Shown here piece after piece: positions 1 to 6,230 of a stretch of 12,249 nucleotides of DNA. Both the position numbers and the translations under genes were made by a program. The notes beneath the pieces were generated by a model that worked only from the letters and a program-made list of their open reading frames with translations, did not search any database and had not been told where the DNA came from. The DNA is taken from positions 1-12,249 of the forward strand of contig JANXXW010000389.1 in the NCBI GenBank assembly GCA_025350425.1. Reading direction: 5' to 3'. The first letter of the stretch is position 1. The number at the start of each line of letters is the position of its first letter. The DNA comes from Rhodospirillales bacterium (GTDB lineage Bacteria; Pseudomonadota; Alphaproteobacteria; Acetobacterales; Acetobacteraceae).

Positions 1-1
1 G

Positions 2-895
2 GCAGCGGGCGGTGGCTTTCCGCAGTGGAATTGTGCTTGCAGACTATGCCGCATGGCCCGCTCGGCCGATCCTCTCACACCTGCCCGCACCCAATGCAGC
101 GTTGCCGTTTCGGCCGATGGGGAGCGTTGGGTTTTACTGAATGCCGCTCCAGATCTATCCGCGCAGATTGCGTGCACCCCGGCACTTCACCCCAAAGGGT
201 ATGGTCGCCATTCACCGATCGCAGCAATCGTGCTCACCGGTGCCGAGATTGACGCCATCGTGGGATTGCTCAGCCTGCGAGAGGGTCACGCTTTTTCTAT
301 CTATGCTGGATCGGACGTGCTGGATGTTCTTGCCGCAAACCCAATCTTCGGCGCCCTGCCGATTGCCCGCGTGCCACGGCGCGGTCTGCCTTCGGGTGAA
401 GCCACCGTGCTGACCGATGGGTTGGGGCAACCGCTCGGTTTGACCGTTCAGTCCTTCGTGGTGCCCGGTAAGATCCCGCTGTTCGCTGAAACTGGCGCCG
501 ACCCTGGTCGCTCCGATAGTGGGGCGACTGTCGGCCTTGAAATTCGGAGTGAAAATTCATCACTGTTCTTTGTCCCGGGTTGTGCGGCGATGACTGACGC
601 CTTGCGCCAGCGTTTGCGTGGCGCGGCCTTAGTATTATTCGACGGCACTCTTTGGGACGATGACGAGTTGATCAATGCCGGGCTCAGCGCCAAGACCGGC
701 ACCCGAATGGGCCATATGAGTATCAGCGGTCCCCAAGGCGTAATCTCGGCCTTTGCTGACCTTGGCATTGGGCGCCGCGTATTCATTCATCTAAACAATA
801 CAAATCCAGCCTTGATGAGCGGCTCCCCTGAACGTCGCACGCTCGAGAAACAGGGCTGGGAGGTTGCCTTCGACGGCATGGAGTTGCTGACATGA
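2..895 (+). CDS. pqqB: Coenzyme PQQ synthesis protein PqqB (5' end outside window)
   Basis: PqqB is a cytoplasmic metallo-beta-lactamase-fold protein of PQQ biosynthesis, reported to act as an iron-dependent oxygenase on the crosslinked Glu-Tyr intermediate derived from PqqA. The reading frame is open from base 2 and begins with the family's N-terminal signature GGGFPQWNCACRLC, whose cysteines fit the known structural zinc site; only about eight or nine residues are missing to the left. Other family landmarks follow: a VLLNAAPDLSAQI block, VLTGAEIDAIVGLLSLREG, FDGTLWDDDEL, MGHMSISG and the C-terminal FIHLNNTNP. The ATG at 53 is internal and is not the start. At the metal-motif position where Klebsiella PqqB reads QIDH, this protein reads EIDA. 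The stop overlaps the pqqC start (ATGA, 892-895), implying translational coupling. Identity is secure. Confidence 0.96.
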   Translation, partial: AAGGGFPQWNCACRLCRMARSADPLTPARTQCSVAVSADGERWVLLNAAPDLSAQIACTPALHPKGYGRHSPIAAIVLTGAEIDAIVGLLSLREGHAFSIYAGSDVLDVLAANPIFGALPIARVPRRGLPSGEATVLTDGLGQPLGLTVQSFVVPGKIPLFAETGADPGRSDSGATVGLEIRSENSSLFFVPGCAAMTDALRQRLRGAALVLFDGTLWDDDELINAGLSAKTGTRMGHMSISGPQGVISAFADLGIGRRVFIHLNNTNPALMSGSPERRTLEKQGWEVAFDGMELLT

Positions 896-1632
896 ACATA
901 GCGGATCACGATTCGTTGCTGTCGCCCGAAGAGCTGGAACGTCGCCTGCTCGCCATTGGCGCCGAACGCTATCACAACCTGCACCCGTTTCATCGGCTGC
1001 TACACGACGGCAAGCTCGACCGCGGCCAGGTGCAGGCCTGGGCACTGAACCGCTACTACTACCAGTGCCGCATTCCTGCGAAGGACGCCTCGTTGCTGGC
1101 GCGGCTGCCAACCACCGATCTGCGCCGTGAGTGGCGCCGTCGTTTGGTCGACCATGACGGTGAAGGAACTGCACCTGGCGGGGTAGAGCGCTGGCTACGG
1201 CTGACCAGTGGCCTTGGATTGGACAACGATTATGTCATGTCGCTGGCCGGCCTATTGCCCGGCACCCGTTTCGCCGTCGACGCGTATGTCGCGTTCGTGC
1301 GCGAACGGACGGTGCTGGAAGCCGTGGCATCGTCGCTGACCGAGATGTTTTCGAGCAAGATCATCTCCGAACGCGTCGCCGGCATGCTGCGCAACTACAG
1401 CTTCGTCGATGCCGACACGTTATCGTATTTCATGCCACGTCTTACCCAGGCGCCGGCGGACGTGGCCTTCGCGCTCGGTTACGTAAAGACCCATGCCCGC
1501 ACCCGCGTAGAGCAAGAAGGCGTGCTTGGCGCGCTCCGCTTCAAATGCGATCTGCTATGGGCCCAATTAGATTCCCTGTATTTCGCATATGTCGCGCCCG
1601 GCCTGCCACCGCCCGGGGCCTTTCGGCCGTGA
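892..1632 (+). CDS. pqqC: Pyrroloquinoline-quinone synthase PqqC
   Basis: PqqC is a cofactor-free, all-helical oxidase that catalyses the last step of PQQ synthesis: ring closure and eight-electron oxidation of AHQQ using O2. The protein has 246 residues, close to the 251 of the Klebsiella enzyme. Aligned by eye to Klebsiella PqqC, the active-site residues H24, R50, Q54, H84, R157, Y175, R179 and K214 are matched here by H28, R54, Q58, the His of VDHDG, the Arg of ISER, the Tyr and Arg of SYFMPR, and the Lys of RFKCDLLW. Klebsiella H154 is replaced by Ile; I recall the same residue in Methylobacterium-type PqqC. The start overlaps pqqB by four bases and the stop overlaps the pqqD start (TGATG, 1630-1634). 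The C-terminus AYVAPGLPPPGAF resembles the part of Methylobacterium PqqCD just before its linker to the D domain. Confidence 0.96.
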   Translation: MNIADHDSLLSPEELERRLLAIGAERYHNLHPFHRLLHDGKLDRGQVQAWALNRYYYQCRIPAKDASLLARLPTTDLRREWRRRLVDHDGEGTAPGGVERWLRLTSGLGLDNDYVMSLAGLLPGTRFAVDAYVAFVRERTVLEAVASSLTEMFSSKIISERVAGMLRNYSFVDADTLSYFMPRLTQAPADVAFALGYVKTHARTRVEQEGVLGALRFKCDLLWAQLDSLYFAYVAPGLPPPGAFRP

Positions 1633-1889
1633 TGGTGCCGCAGTTCGCCCGCGGCCATCGGCTGCATCAGGACAAGGCGCGCAAACGTTGGGTGATCCTG
1701 GCGCCGGAACGGGTGTTCGAGCCCGACGAAATCGCCGTTGAGGTGTTGTTGCTGGTGGACGGTGTGCGCACGGTCGACCAAATCGTTGACACACTAGCCG
1801 AGAAGTTCGCAGCCCCGCGCGAGGCGATCAAAGTCGACGTGGCAGCGATGCTGGCTGATCTGCACGATCGCCAAGTGTTGGCCGGATGA
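1632..1889 (+). CDS. pqqD: PQQ biosynthesis peptide chaperone PqqD
   Basis: PqqD is a small winged-helix (RiPP recognition element) protein that binds the leader of the precursor peptide PqqA and presents it to the radical SAM enzyme PqqE. The product has 85 residues, typical for the family, and carries the core blocks WVILAPERVFEPDEIA, VLLLVDGVRTVDQIVDTLAEKF and a C-terminal MLADLHDRQVL. I chose the ATG at 1632 because it overlaps the pqqC stop and gives the usual length; a GTG directly before it (1629) is possible. The frame is open further upstream to 1545, but that stretch lies inside pqqC and has no PqqD similarity. The stop overlaps the pqqE ATG (ATGA, 1886-1889). In Methylobacterium extorquens, C and D are one fused protein; here they are separate. 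Confidence 0.95.
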   Translation: MVPQFARGHRLHQDKARKRWVILAPERVFEPDEIAVEVLLLVDGVRTVDQIVDTLAEKFAAPREAIKVDVAAMLADLHDRQVLAG

Positions 1890-3022
1890 CGACCCAGATC
1901 ATGACAGGTAGCCTGCCCGACACGTCCCCTCCGCCTCCGGTCGGCCTATTGGCGGAACTCACGCATCGCTGTCCGCTACGCTGCCCTTACTGCTCCAACC
2001 CGCTGGCTCTGGCTGAGCAAGCTGCCGAGCTGACCACGGCGGATTGGGCGCGTGTGTTTCAGGAGGCAGCGGACCTTGGCGTGCTGCAGCTGCATCTGTC
2101 GGGCGGCGAACCAGCCGCGCGACACGATCTCGTGGCATTGGTGCGCCATGCCGCCCAGGCCGGCCTCTACACCAACCTCATTACCTCGGGTGTAATGCTC
2201 GACGCGGCGCGAATCACTGAGTTGGCTGAAGCCGGGCTCGATCATGTTCAGCTGTCGGTGCAGGACAGCGAGCCAAATTCTGCCGACCGAATCGCCGGCT
2301 TTCCGGGAGGCCATGCGCGTAAGCTGGCCTTCGCTCGGCTGGTGACGTCGGCTGGGCTGCCGTTCACTCTCAACGCTGTGGTGCATCGGCAGAACCTCGA
2401 TCGGCTCGATGAGATCGTGGCACTCGCTTTGGAGCTTGGCGCAAAGCGACTGGAGGTGGCGCACGTCCAGTACTACGGTTGGGCGTTGCTCAATCGCGAT
2501 CATTTGTTGCCGACGCGTGCGCAGCTGGATACCGCGTCGGATCTGGTGGCGCATGCGCAGACCCTCCATCGCGGCCGGTTGACGATCGACTATGTGGTGC
2601 CCGATTACTACGCCACCGAGCCCAAGCCCTGCATGGGCGGGTGGGGCCGACAGGTGATGGTGGTCAATCCCGCTGGCCGCGTGCTGCCATGCCACGCCGC
2701 TGAAAGCTTGCCCGGACTGGTGTTCGATACAGTGCGCGACCATTCGCTGGCGCATATCTGGACATATTCGGAGGCGTTTCTGGCCTATCGCGGGGTCGCC
2801 TGGATGCGTGGTGCATGCCAGGGATGCCCCAAAGCAGAGCAAGACTGGGGTGGCTGTCGCTGCCAGGCGTTCGCGCTGACCGGCGATGCGAACGTGACAG
2901 ATCCAGCATGCAGGCTATCGCCAGATCACCATTTACTCGATGTTGCTGTCCAGCGTGCGACCGCACCGATCGGTAACTTTACCTATCGCGAGCGTGCTGG
3001 AACAAAAAAGGCACGGGGCTGA
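1886..3022 (+). CDS. pqqE: PqqA peptide cyclase PqqE (radical SAM/SPASM enzyme)
   Basis: PqqE forms the carbon-carbon bond between the Glu and Tyr side chains of PqqA, the first step of PQQ synthesis. The 378-residue protein has the radical SAM motif CPLRCPYC (C29, C33, C36) binding the SAM-cleaving 4Fe-4S cluster, the HLSGGEP SAM-binding motif, and a complete SPASM domain: C249 (CMGGWG), C269 (LPCHA), C311, C314, D320, C324, C326 and C342. These positions are one higher than the auxiliary-cluster ligands I recall for M. extorquens PqqE (C248, C268, C310, C313, D319, C323, C325, C341), including the unusual aspartate ligand, so the enzyme should be functional. A proline-rich stretch (residues 11-18) precedes the barrel. 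It is the last gene of the visible pqq run. No pqqA, pqqF or pqqG lies in the window; pqqA is presumably upstream. Confidence 0.97.
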   Translation: MTTQIMTGSLPDTSPPPPVGLLAELTHRCPLRCPYCSNPLALAEQAAELTTADWARVFQEAADLGVLQLHLSGGEPAARHDLVALVRHAAQAGLYTNLITSGVMLDAARITELAEAGLDHVQLSVQDSEPNSADRIAGFPGGHARKLAFARLVTSAGLPFTLNAVVHRQNLDRLDEIVALALELGAKRLEVAHVQYYGWALLNRDHLLPTRAQLDTASDLVAHAQTLHRGRLTIDYVVPDYYATEPKPCMGGWGRQVMVVNPAGRVLPCHAAESLPGLVFDTVRDHSLAHIWTYSEAFLAYRGVAWMRGACQGCPKAEQDWGGCRCQAFALTGDANVTDPACRLSPDHHLLDVAVQRATAPIGNFTYRERAGTKKARG

Positions 3023-3031
3023 ACAACGATT

Positions 3032-3046
3032 AAGGCTTTGCCTTTT
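3032..3046 (+). terminator. Weak possible terminator hairpin after pqqE
   Basis: Ten bases after the pqqE stop, AAGGC and GCCTT can pair around a three-base TTT loop, followed by only two more T residues. An alternative pairing of AAAAGGC at 3006-3012 with GCCTTTT at 3040-3046 is also possible. The stem is short and the T tract poor, so this is only a candidate. Confidence 0.25.
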
Positions 3047-3334
3047 GGGGTGAGAGGAGCCCTGGGCCGGCACCACGATCCTAGTCGGGCGGATGGTTCT
3101 GACCATGTTCGCCGGCGTTGCTGAGTTCTAACTGTCCCCCATCCGGCATCGGACCAAACTGAGACACCAAGCCGTCCAGCAACGCGGAGTGTCGTTCGGG
3201 CGCGCGCAGAACCTGCCATGTGACAGTTTGCCGTATCACCCAGACGCATGGGCCGGGTCGGAGACTTTCCCACGCTGTTGTTACCGGCGTGGGGTGGCGC
3301 ATCGCTGTCGCAAACCCAAATCGAATCCGGTAAG

Positions 3335-3354
3335 CGCCGTCGATAAACACGGCG
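3335..3354. promoter_or_regulatory. Short perfect inverted repeat upstream of cydA
   Basis: CGCCGT and ACGGCG form a perfect 6-base inverted repeat with an 8-base AT-richer spacer (CGATAAAC), about 37 bases before the cydA start codon. The place suits an operator or an mRNA hairpin in the cydA leader. In GC-rich DNA such a repeat can occur by chance and I recognise no regulator consensus. Confidence 0.25.
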
Positions 3355-3391
3355 TCGCTGCTGCTGATGACACAATAGGACTGAACTCCGA

Positions 3392-4873
3392 ATGGTGGAT
3401 AATTCGCTTGCGCTTCTGATGTCGCGCTTGGATTTCGGATGGATCACGACGCTTCACATCCTCTACCCGCCGCTGACGATCGGGCTTGCCGCGATGATGT
3501 TTATCGGCGAGCTGCTCTGGCTGGTGACTTCTGACGATCACTGGTATCGGCTGTGCCGCTTCTTCGAGAAGCTGCTCATCATCAACTTCGCTGCCGGCGT
3601 TGCGACCGGCATCACGATGGAACTTGCATTCGGCATTCTTTACGGCCCGTTCTCCCAGGCCGCCGGGCCCTTTTTCGGGCAAATCCTCGGTTATGAGACG
3701 ATCACGGCGTTCATGTATGAGGCCGGTTTCATCGGGCTGATGATCTTCGGCTGGGGCAAGATCGGCCGGAAGATGCACCTTTTCGCGACGTTCAATGTGG
3801 CACTCTCGTCCAGCCTGTCCGCTCTGTGGATCCTGGTCGCAAACTCCTGGATGCAGACCCCGACCGGCGTCACGCTCACTCGCGGTGTGTTCGTCGTCAA
3901 GGATTGGTGGCAGGCCATTTTCAACCCCGATGTGATCTACGGCTTCCCGCACATGCTGGTCGCTTCGTTCGAAGTTGCACTCGGCTTCGTCGCCGGGGTG
4001 TCCGCCTGGAATCTGTTGAAGCAGCGCCATGTGGCGTTGTTTCAGCGATCGCTGAAGAGTTCGATCCTCGCTCTGCTGGTCATCGCGCCGCTGCAGGTCT
4101 GGCTTGGCGATGCAATGGGCCTGACGGTCGCCGGGGAGCAGCCGACCGTGCTTGCCGCGATGGAGGGGCATTGGCACGCCAACAACCCAGACGGTAGCCC
4201 GAACACGGACTGGAACCTGGTGGCGTGGCCGAACGCTGCGGGCGACGGCAACGCATGGGCGATCAAGATTCCGCATGTGCTGAGCCTGCTCGAAACCCAT
4301 AGCTGGAACGGCACGATACGCGGCATGGACGAATTTCCGGCCCAGGACCGGCCACCGATGCTGGTCCCCTTCTACGGCTTCCGGGTCATGGTCGCCTGCG
4401 GTTTCTTCATGGTCCTGATGGCCGGCTGGGGGACTTGGCTGGTCGCGCGCAAGCGCCTGACCGGGCGGGCAGCGGGTTCCAACAAATGGTTCCTCCGCGC
4501 CACCGTGTTCGGCGCTTTCGTGCCGTTCATTTCGGTATGGGTCGGCTGGTGGACCCGTGAGGTAGGGCGTCAGCCGTGGGTGGTCTATGGCCTGATGCGC
4601 ACCTCGGAGGGCGTCAGCAATATGTCGGTCGCTCAGGAAGTGGCCTGGCTGGTTGGCTATGCCGGCTTCGAGCTCATGGTCTGGGGGGCAACCTGGTGGT
4701 TCCTTAGCAAGGTGATCAACGAGGGCCCGGCTATGAGTAATCCGATCCCCAGCGATGGCGGCGAAGGCCTCGGTACGCCGGCCAGTGGTAGACTGCGTGT
4801 GAGAGGCGAAGTCGAGACGCCGAAAGCGGAGACGTCGGTTGGACCGGGCCTGCCAAGCCCGCAACCGGCCTGA
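3392..4873 (+). CDS. cydA: Cytochrome bd-type (CIO) ubiquinol oxidase subunit I
   Basis: CydA is the haem-bearing inner-membrane subunit of the bd oxidase; it oxidises ubiquinol and reduces O2 to water without pumping protons. The 493-residue product has the family features by comparison with E. coli CydA: H22 (E. coli H19, high-spin haem ligand), E102 and E110 (E99, E107), WILVANSWMQTPTG, H187 (H186) and M333 (M393) as haem b558 ligands, and GRQPW at 392-396. Only about 30 residues lie between the AIKIPH motif (K292) and FYGFRVMV, where E. coli has a Q-loop over 100 residues longer, so this is the short-Q-loop, CIO-like class. E. coli E257 is kept (E258) but K252 is valine (V253). After about residue 447 there is a polar, Gly/Pro-rich tail. 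AGGA at 3377-3380 may serve as the ribosome binding site. An equally valid name is cioA. Confidence 0.95.
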   Translation: MVDNSLALLMSRLDFGWITTLHILYPPLTIGLAAMMFIGELLWLVTSDDHWYRLCRFFEKLLIINFAAGVATGITMELAFGILYGPFSQAAGPFFGQILGYETITAFMYEAGFIGLMIFGWGKIGRKMHLFATFNVALSSSLSALWILVANSWMQTPTGVTLTRGVFVVKDWWQAIFNPDVIYGFPHMLVASFEVALGFVAGVSAWNLLKQRHVALFQRSLKSSILALLVIAPLQVWLGDAMGLTVAGEQPTVLAAMEGHWHANNPDGSPNTDWNLVAWPNAAGDGNAWAIKIPHVLSLLETHSWNGTIRGMDEFPAQDRPPMLVPFYGFRVMVACGFFMVLMAGWGTWLVARKRLTGRAAGSNKWFLRATVFGAFVPFISVWVGWWTREVGRQPWVVYGLMRTSEGVSNMSVAQEVAWLVGYAGFELMVWGATWWFLSKVINEGPAMSNPIPSDGGEGLGTPASGRLRVRGEVETPKAETSVGPGLPSPQPA

Positions 4874-4931
4874 CATCGCTCAAAGCCGAATAAAGACTGG
4901 ATCACTTACGTAACCCCGGAGCCAACAAACG

Positions 4932-5978
4932 ATGGACGCTCTCACTCCTGTCCAGCACCTGCTCGCCGTCGGCTGGTGGCTTACGGTCGCCTTTTCGATG
5001 CTGCTCTATATCATCCTGGATGGCGCGGACCTCGGCGCAGGCATCTTTTCCCTGACCGTCTCGGACGAGGACGAGCGTGGCGCGATCATGCAGGCCATGG
5101 CCGGCACCTGGGACGCCAACGAAACTTGGCTCGTTGTCGGGGGCGGGGTTCTGTTCGGCTCGTTTCCCTTCGCCTACGGCTCGGCGCTCAGCTATCTGAT
5201 GATCCCGCTCGTCCTGGTGCTGTGGGGCATCCTCACCCGCGCAGTCGCCCTCGAGTTCCGCCATCTTGCCTCCCAACGCACCCGGCGCTTCACCGATTGG
5301 GCCTTCGGCTTGTCGAGCCTGACTGTGACCTTCTTCGGCGGCATGTGCGTTGGCGCCGTGCTGCTCGGCTTTCCCCTCACGAACGAGCCTGACCGGGTCC
5401 CGACCTATGTCGGGGGCGCGCTCCGCTTCATCAGCCCGTTCAGCATCTGGATCGGTGTCGCCGCCGTGATCGCAGTCTCACTTTCCGGCGGACTGTTCGT
5501 CCGCGCACGCTTCGAAGCGCAAGAGCCGGTACGCAAGCGCGCAGCAATCTGGACCAACACTGTGTTTTACCTGGCCATCGCCGCGGTTCCGATCTCGACG
5601 CTGTGGATCGCGATCGTCTTTCCATGGGCAAATCGCACTTGGTTCGGCTCGTATTTCTGGGTGTGGTGGCTGGTCCCGCTCGCTGCCATCGGCACCTCGT
5701 TCCTGATGCGTCGCGCATCGAACCGCAATCATGACATCGCCGCTATGCTGTGGCTCAACCTCACCATCGTCATCATGGCCGCTGGACTGCTCGCAACGAT
5801 CTATCCTTACATGATCCCAGATACCTGGACCATTGATGCGGCAGCGAGCCGGGAGATATCGCCGTTCACCTTCTGGTTCACGGTCGCGGGTCTGTTCCCT
5901 GTCATGCTGATGTACAACTGGTATCAAATCTGGGTCTTTCGGGCCCGCATCACCAAGCTCGCGTCGTATCACGCGTGA
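4932..5978 (+). CDS. cydB: Cytochrome bd-type (CIO) ubiquinol oxidase subunit II
   Basis: CydB is the structural partner of CydA in the bd oxidase complex and contributes to the proton and oxygen access paths. The 348-residue protein is hydrophobic throughout, with about eight or nine predicted membrane segments. It shows the family hallmarks DGADLGAG (D30, D33), GTWDANETWLVVGGG (D61, E64), FPFAYG and RAVALEFRH. Length is close to the usual 335-380 residues. It begins 58 bases after cydA, with CGGAG at 4917-4921 ten bases before the ATG. The stop overlaps the GTG start of the following small gene (GTGA, 5975-5978), so at least those two are translationally coupled. No sign of damage is visible. 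Confidence 0.95.
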   Translation: MDALTPVQHLLAVGWWLTVAFSMLLYIILDGADLGAGIFSLTVSDEDERGAIMQAMAGTWDANETWLVVGGGVLFGSFPFAYGSALSYLMIPLVLVLWGILTRAVALEFRHLASQRTRRFTDWAFGLSSLTVTFFGGMCVGAVLLGFPLTNEPDRVPTYVGGALRFISPFSIWIGVAAVIAVSLSGGLFVRARFEAQEPVRKRAAIWTNTVFYLAIAAVPISTLWIAIVFPWANRTWFGSYFWVWWLVPLAAIGTSFLMRRASNRNHDIAAMLWLNLTIVIMAAGLLATIYPYMIPDTWTIDAAASREISPFTFWFTVAGLFPVMLMYNWYQIWVFRARITKLASYHA

Positions 5979-6199
5979 GCACAGCGGATCGCCGAACTCT
6001 GGCATTGCAGGTGCTGTGGAACCTGCGCGCGCTGAGCCTGTTCCTGATCGGCCCGGTGATCGGCGTGCTTCTCGGCGCCGCCATCTTCGGCATGCCGCGC
6101 AATTTGTACATCGCTGCCGCCGTGATGTTTCTGTTCTCGCTTGGGATGTATGCCCTTCTCGCCAGGGGCGAATGGCGACGCCTCGTGGGCGGGCGCTGA
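5975..6199 (+). CDS. Small two-helix membrane protein of the cyd operon, function unknown
   Basis: This 74-residue protein starts at a GTG that overlaps the cydB stop and ends 31 bases before cydD, so its place in the operon supports real expression. It has a basic N-terminus (ADRR and a later R18), a hydrophobic segment at about 19-39, a short MPRN turn, a second hydrophobic segment at about 43-62 and a basic tail (ARGEWRRLVGGR). By the positive-inside rule both ends should face the cytoplasm. I do not recognise the family. It is not an obvious CydX/YbgT, which is about 37 residues with one helix, and does not look like YbgE. By position it could be an accessory subunit or assembly helper of the oxidase, but that is inference only. 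Confidence 0.75.
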   Translation: MSTADRRTLALQVLWNLRALSLFLIGPVIGVLLGAAIFGMPRNLYIAAAVMFLFSLGMYALLARGEWRRLVGGR

Positions 6200-6230
6200 G
6201 CGCTGGTGGCGTAACACTGGTCACGCTGAG

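Larger units (their letters stand above)
3023..3391 (+). other. Intergenic region between the pqq and cyd clusters; no convincing gene
   Basis: This 369-base gap separates two operons on the same strand and should hold the cyd promoter, but I see no good -35/-10 pair and no FNR-like TTGAT-N4-ATCAA site. A minus-strand frame (3350 down to 3081, 89 codons) is open, and a plus-strand frame (3189-3419) runs into cydA. Neither has a family I recognise or a persuasive ribosome binding site, and their composition does not look like a structured protein. The segment at about 3120-3185 has the look of decayed insertion-sequence or gene-end DNA, but I cannot name an element. The sequence AACTGTCCC at 3130-3138 recurs at 9746-9754 beyond the other end of the cyd cluster. 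Confidence 0.5.

Noticed and set aside
1348..1375. Loss of the Klebsiella H154 active-site histidine in PqqC (isoleucine here)
   Set aside because: The surrounding I-I-S-E-R sequence matches what I recall for Methylobacterium-type PqqC, so it is probably the normal state of this clade rather than a defect.
1545..1631. An N-terminal extension of pqqD into pqqC
   Set aside because: The extension has no PqqD similarity, and ATG 1632 gives the usual length and overlaps the pqqC stop.
3281..4876. A 531-codon open frame on the minus strand opposite cydA
   Set aside because: It is fully antisense to a well-conserved gene, its composition is rich in Arg, His, Asp and Glu without any recognisable motif, and long antisense frames are expected from codon bias in GC-rich genes.
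6141..6230. An N-terminal extension of cydD to the ATG at 6141
   Set aside because: The extra 30 residues would overlap the small membrane protein gene in another frame and do not resemble a CydD N-terminus; ATG 6231 follows the preceding stop naturally.
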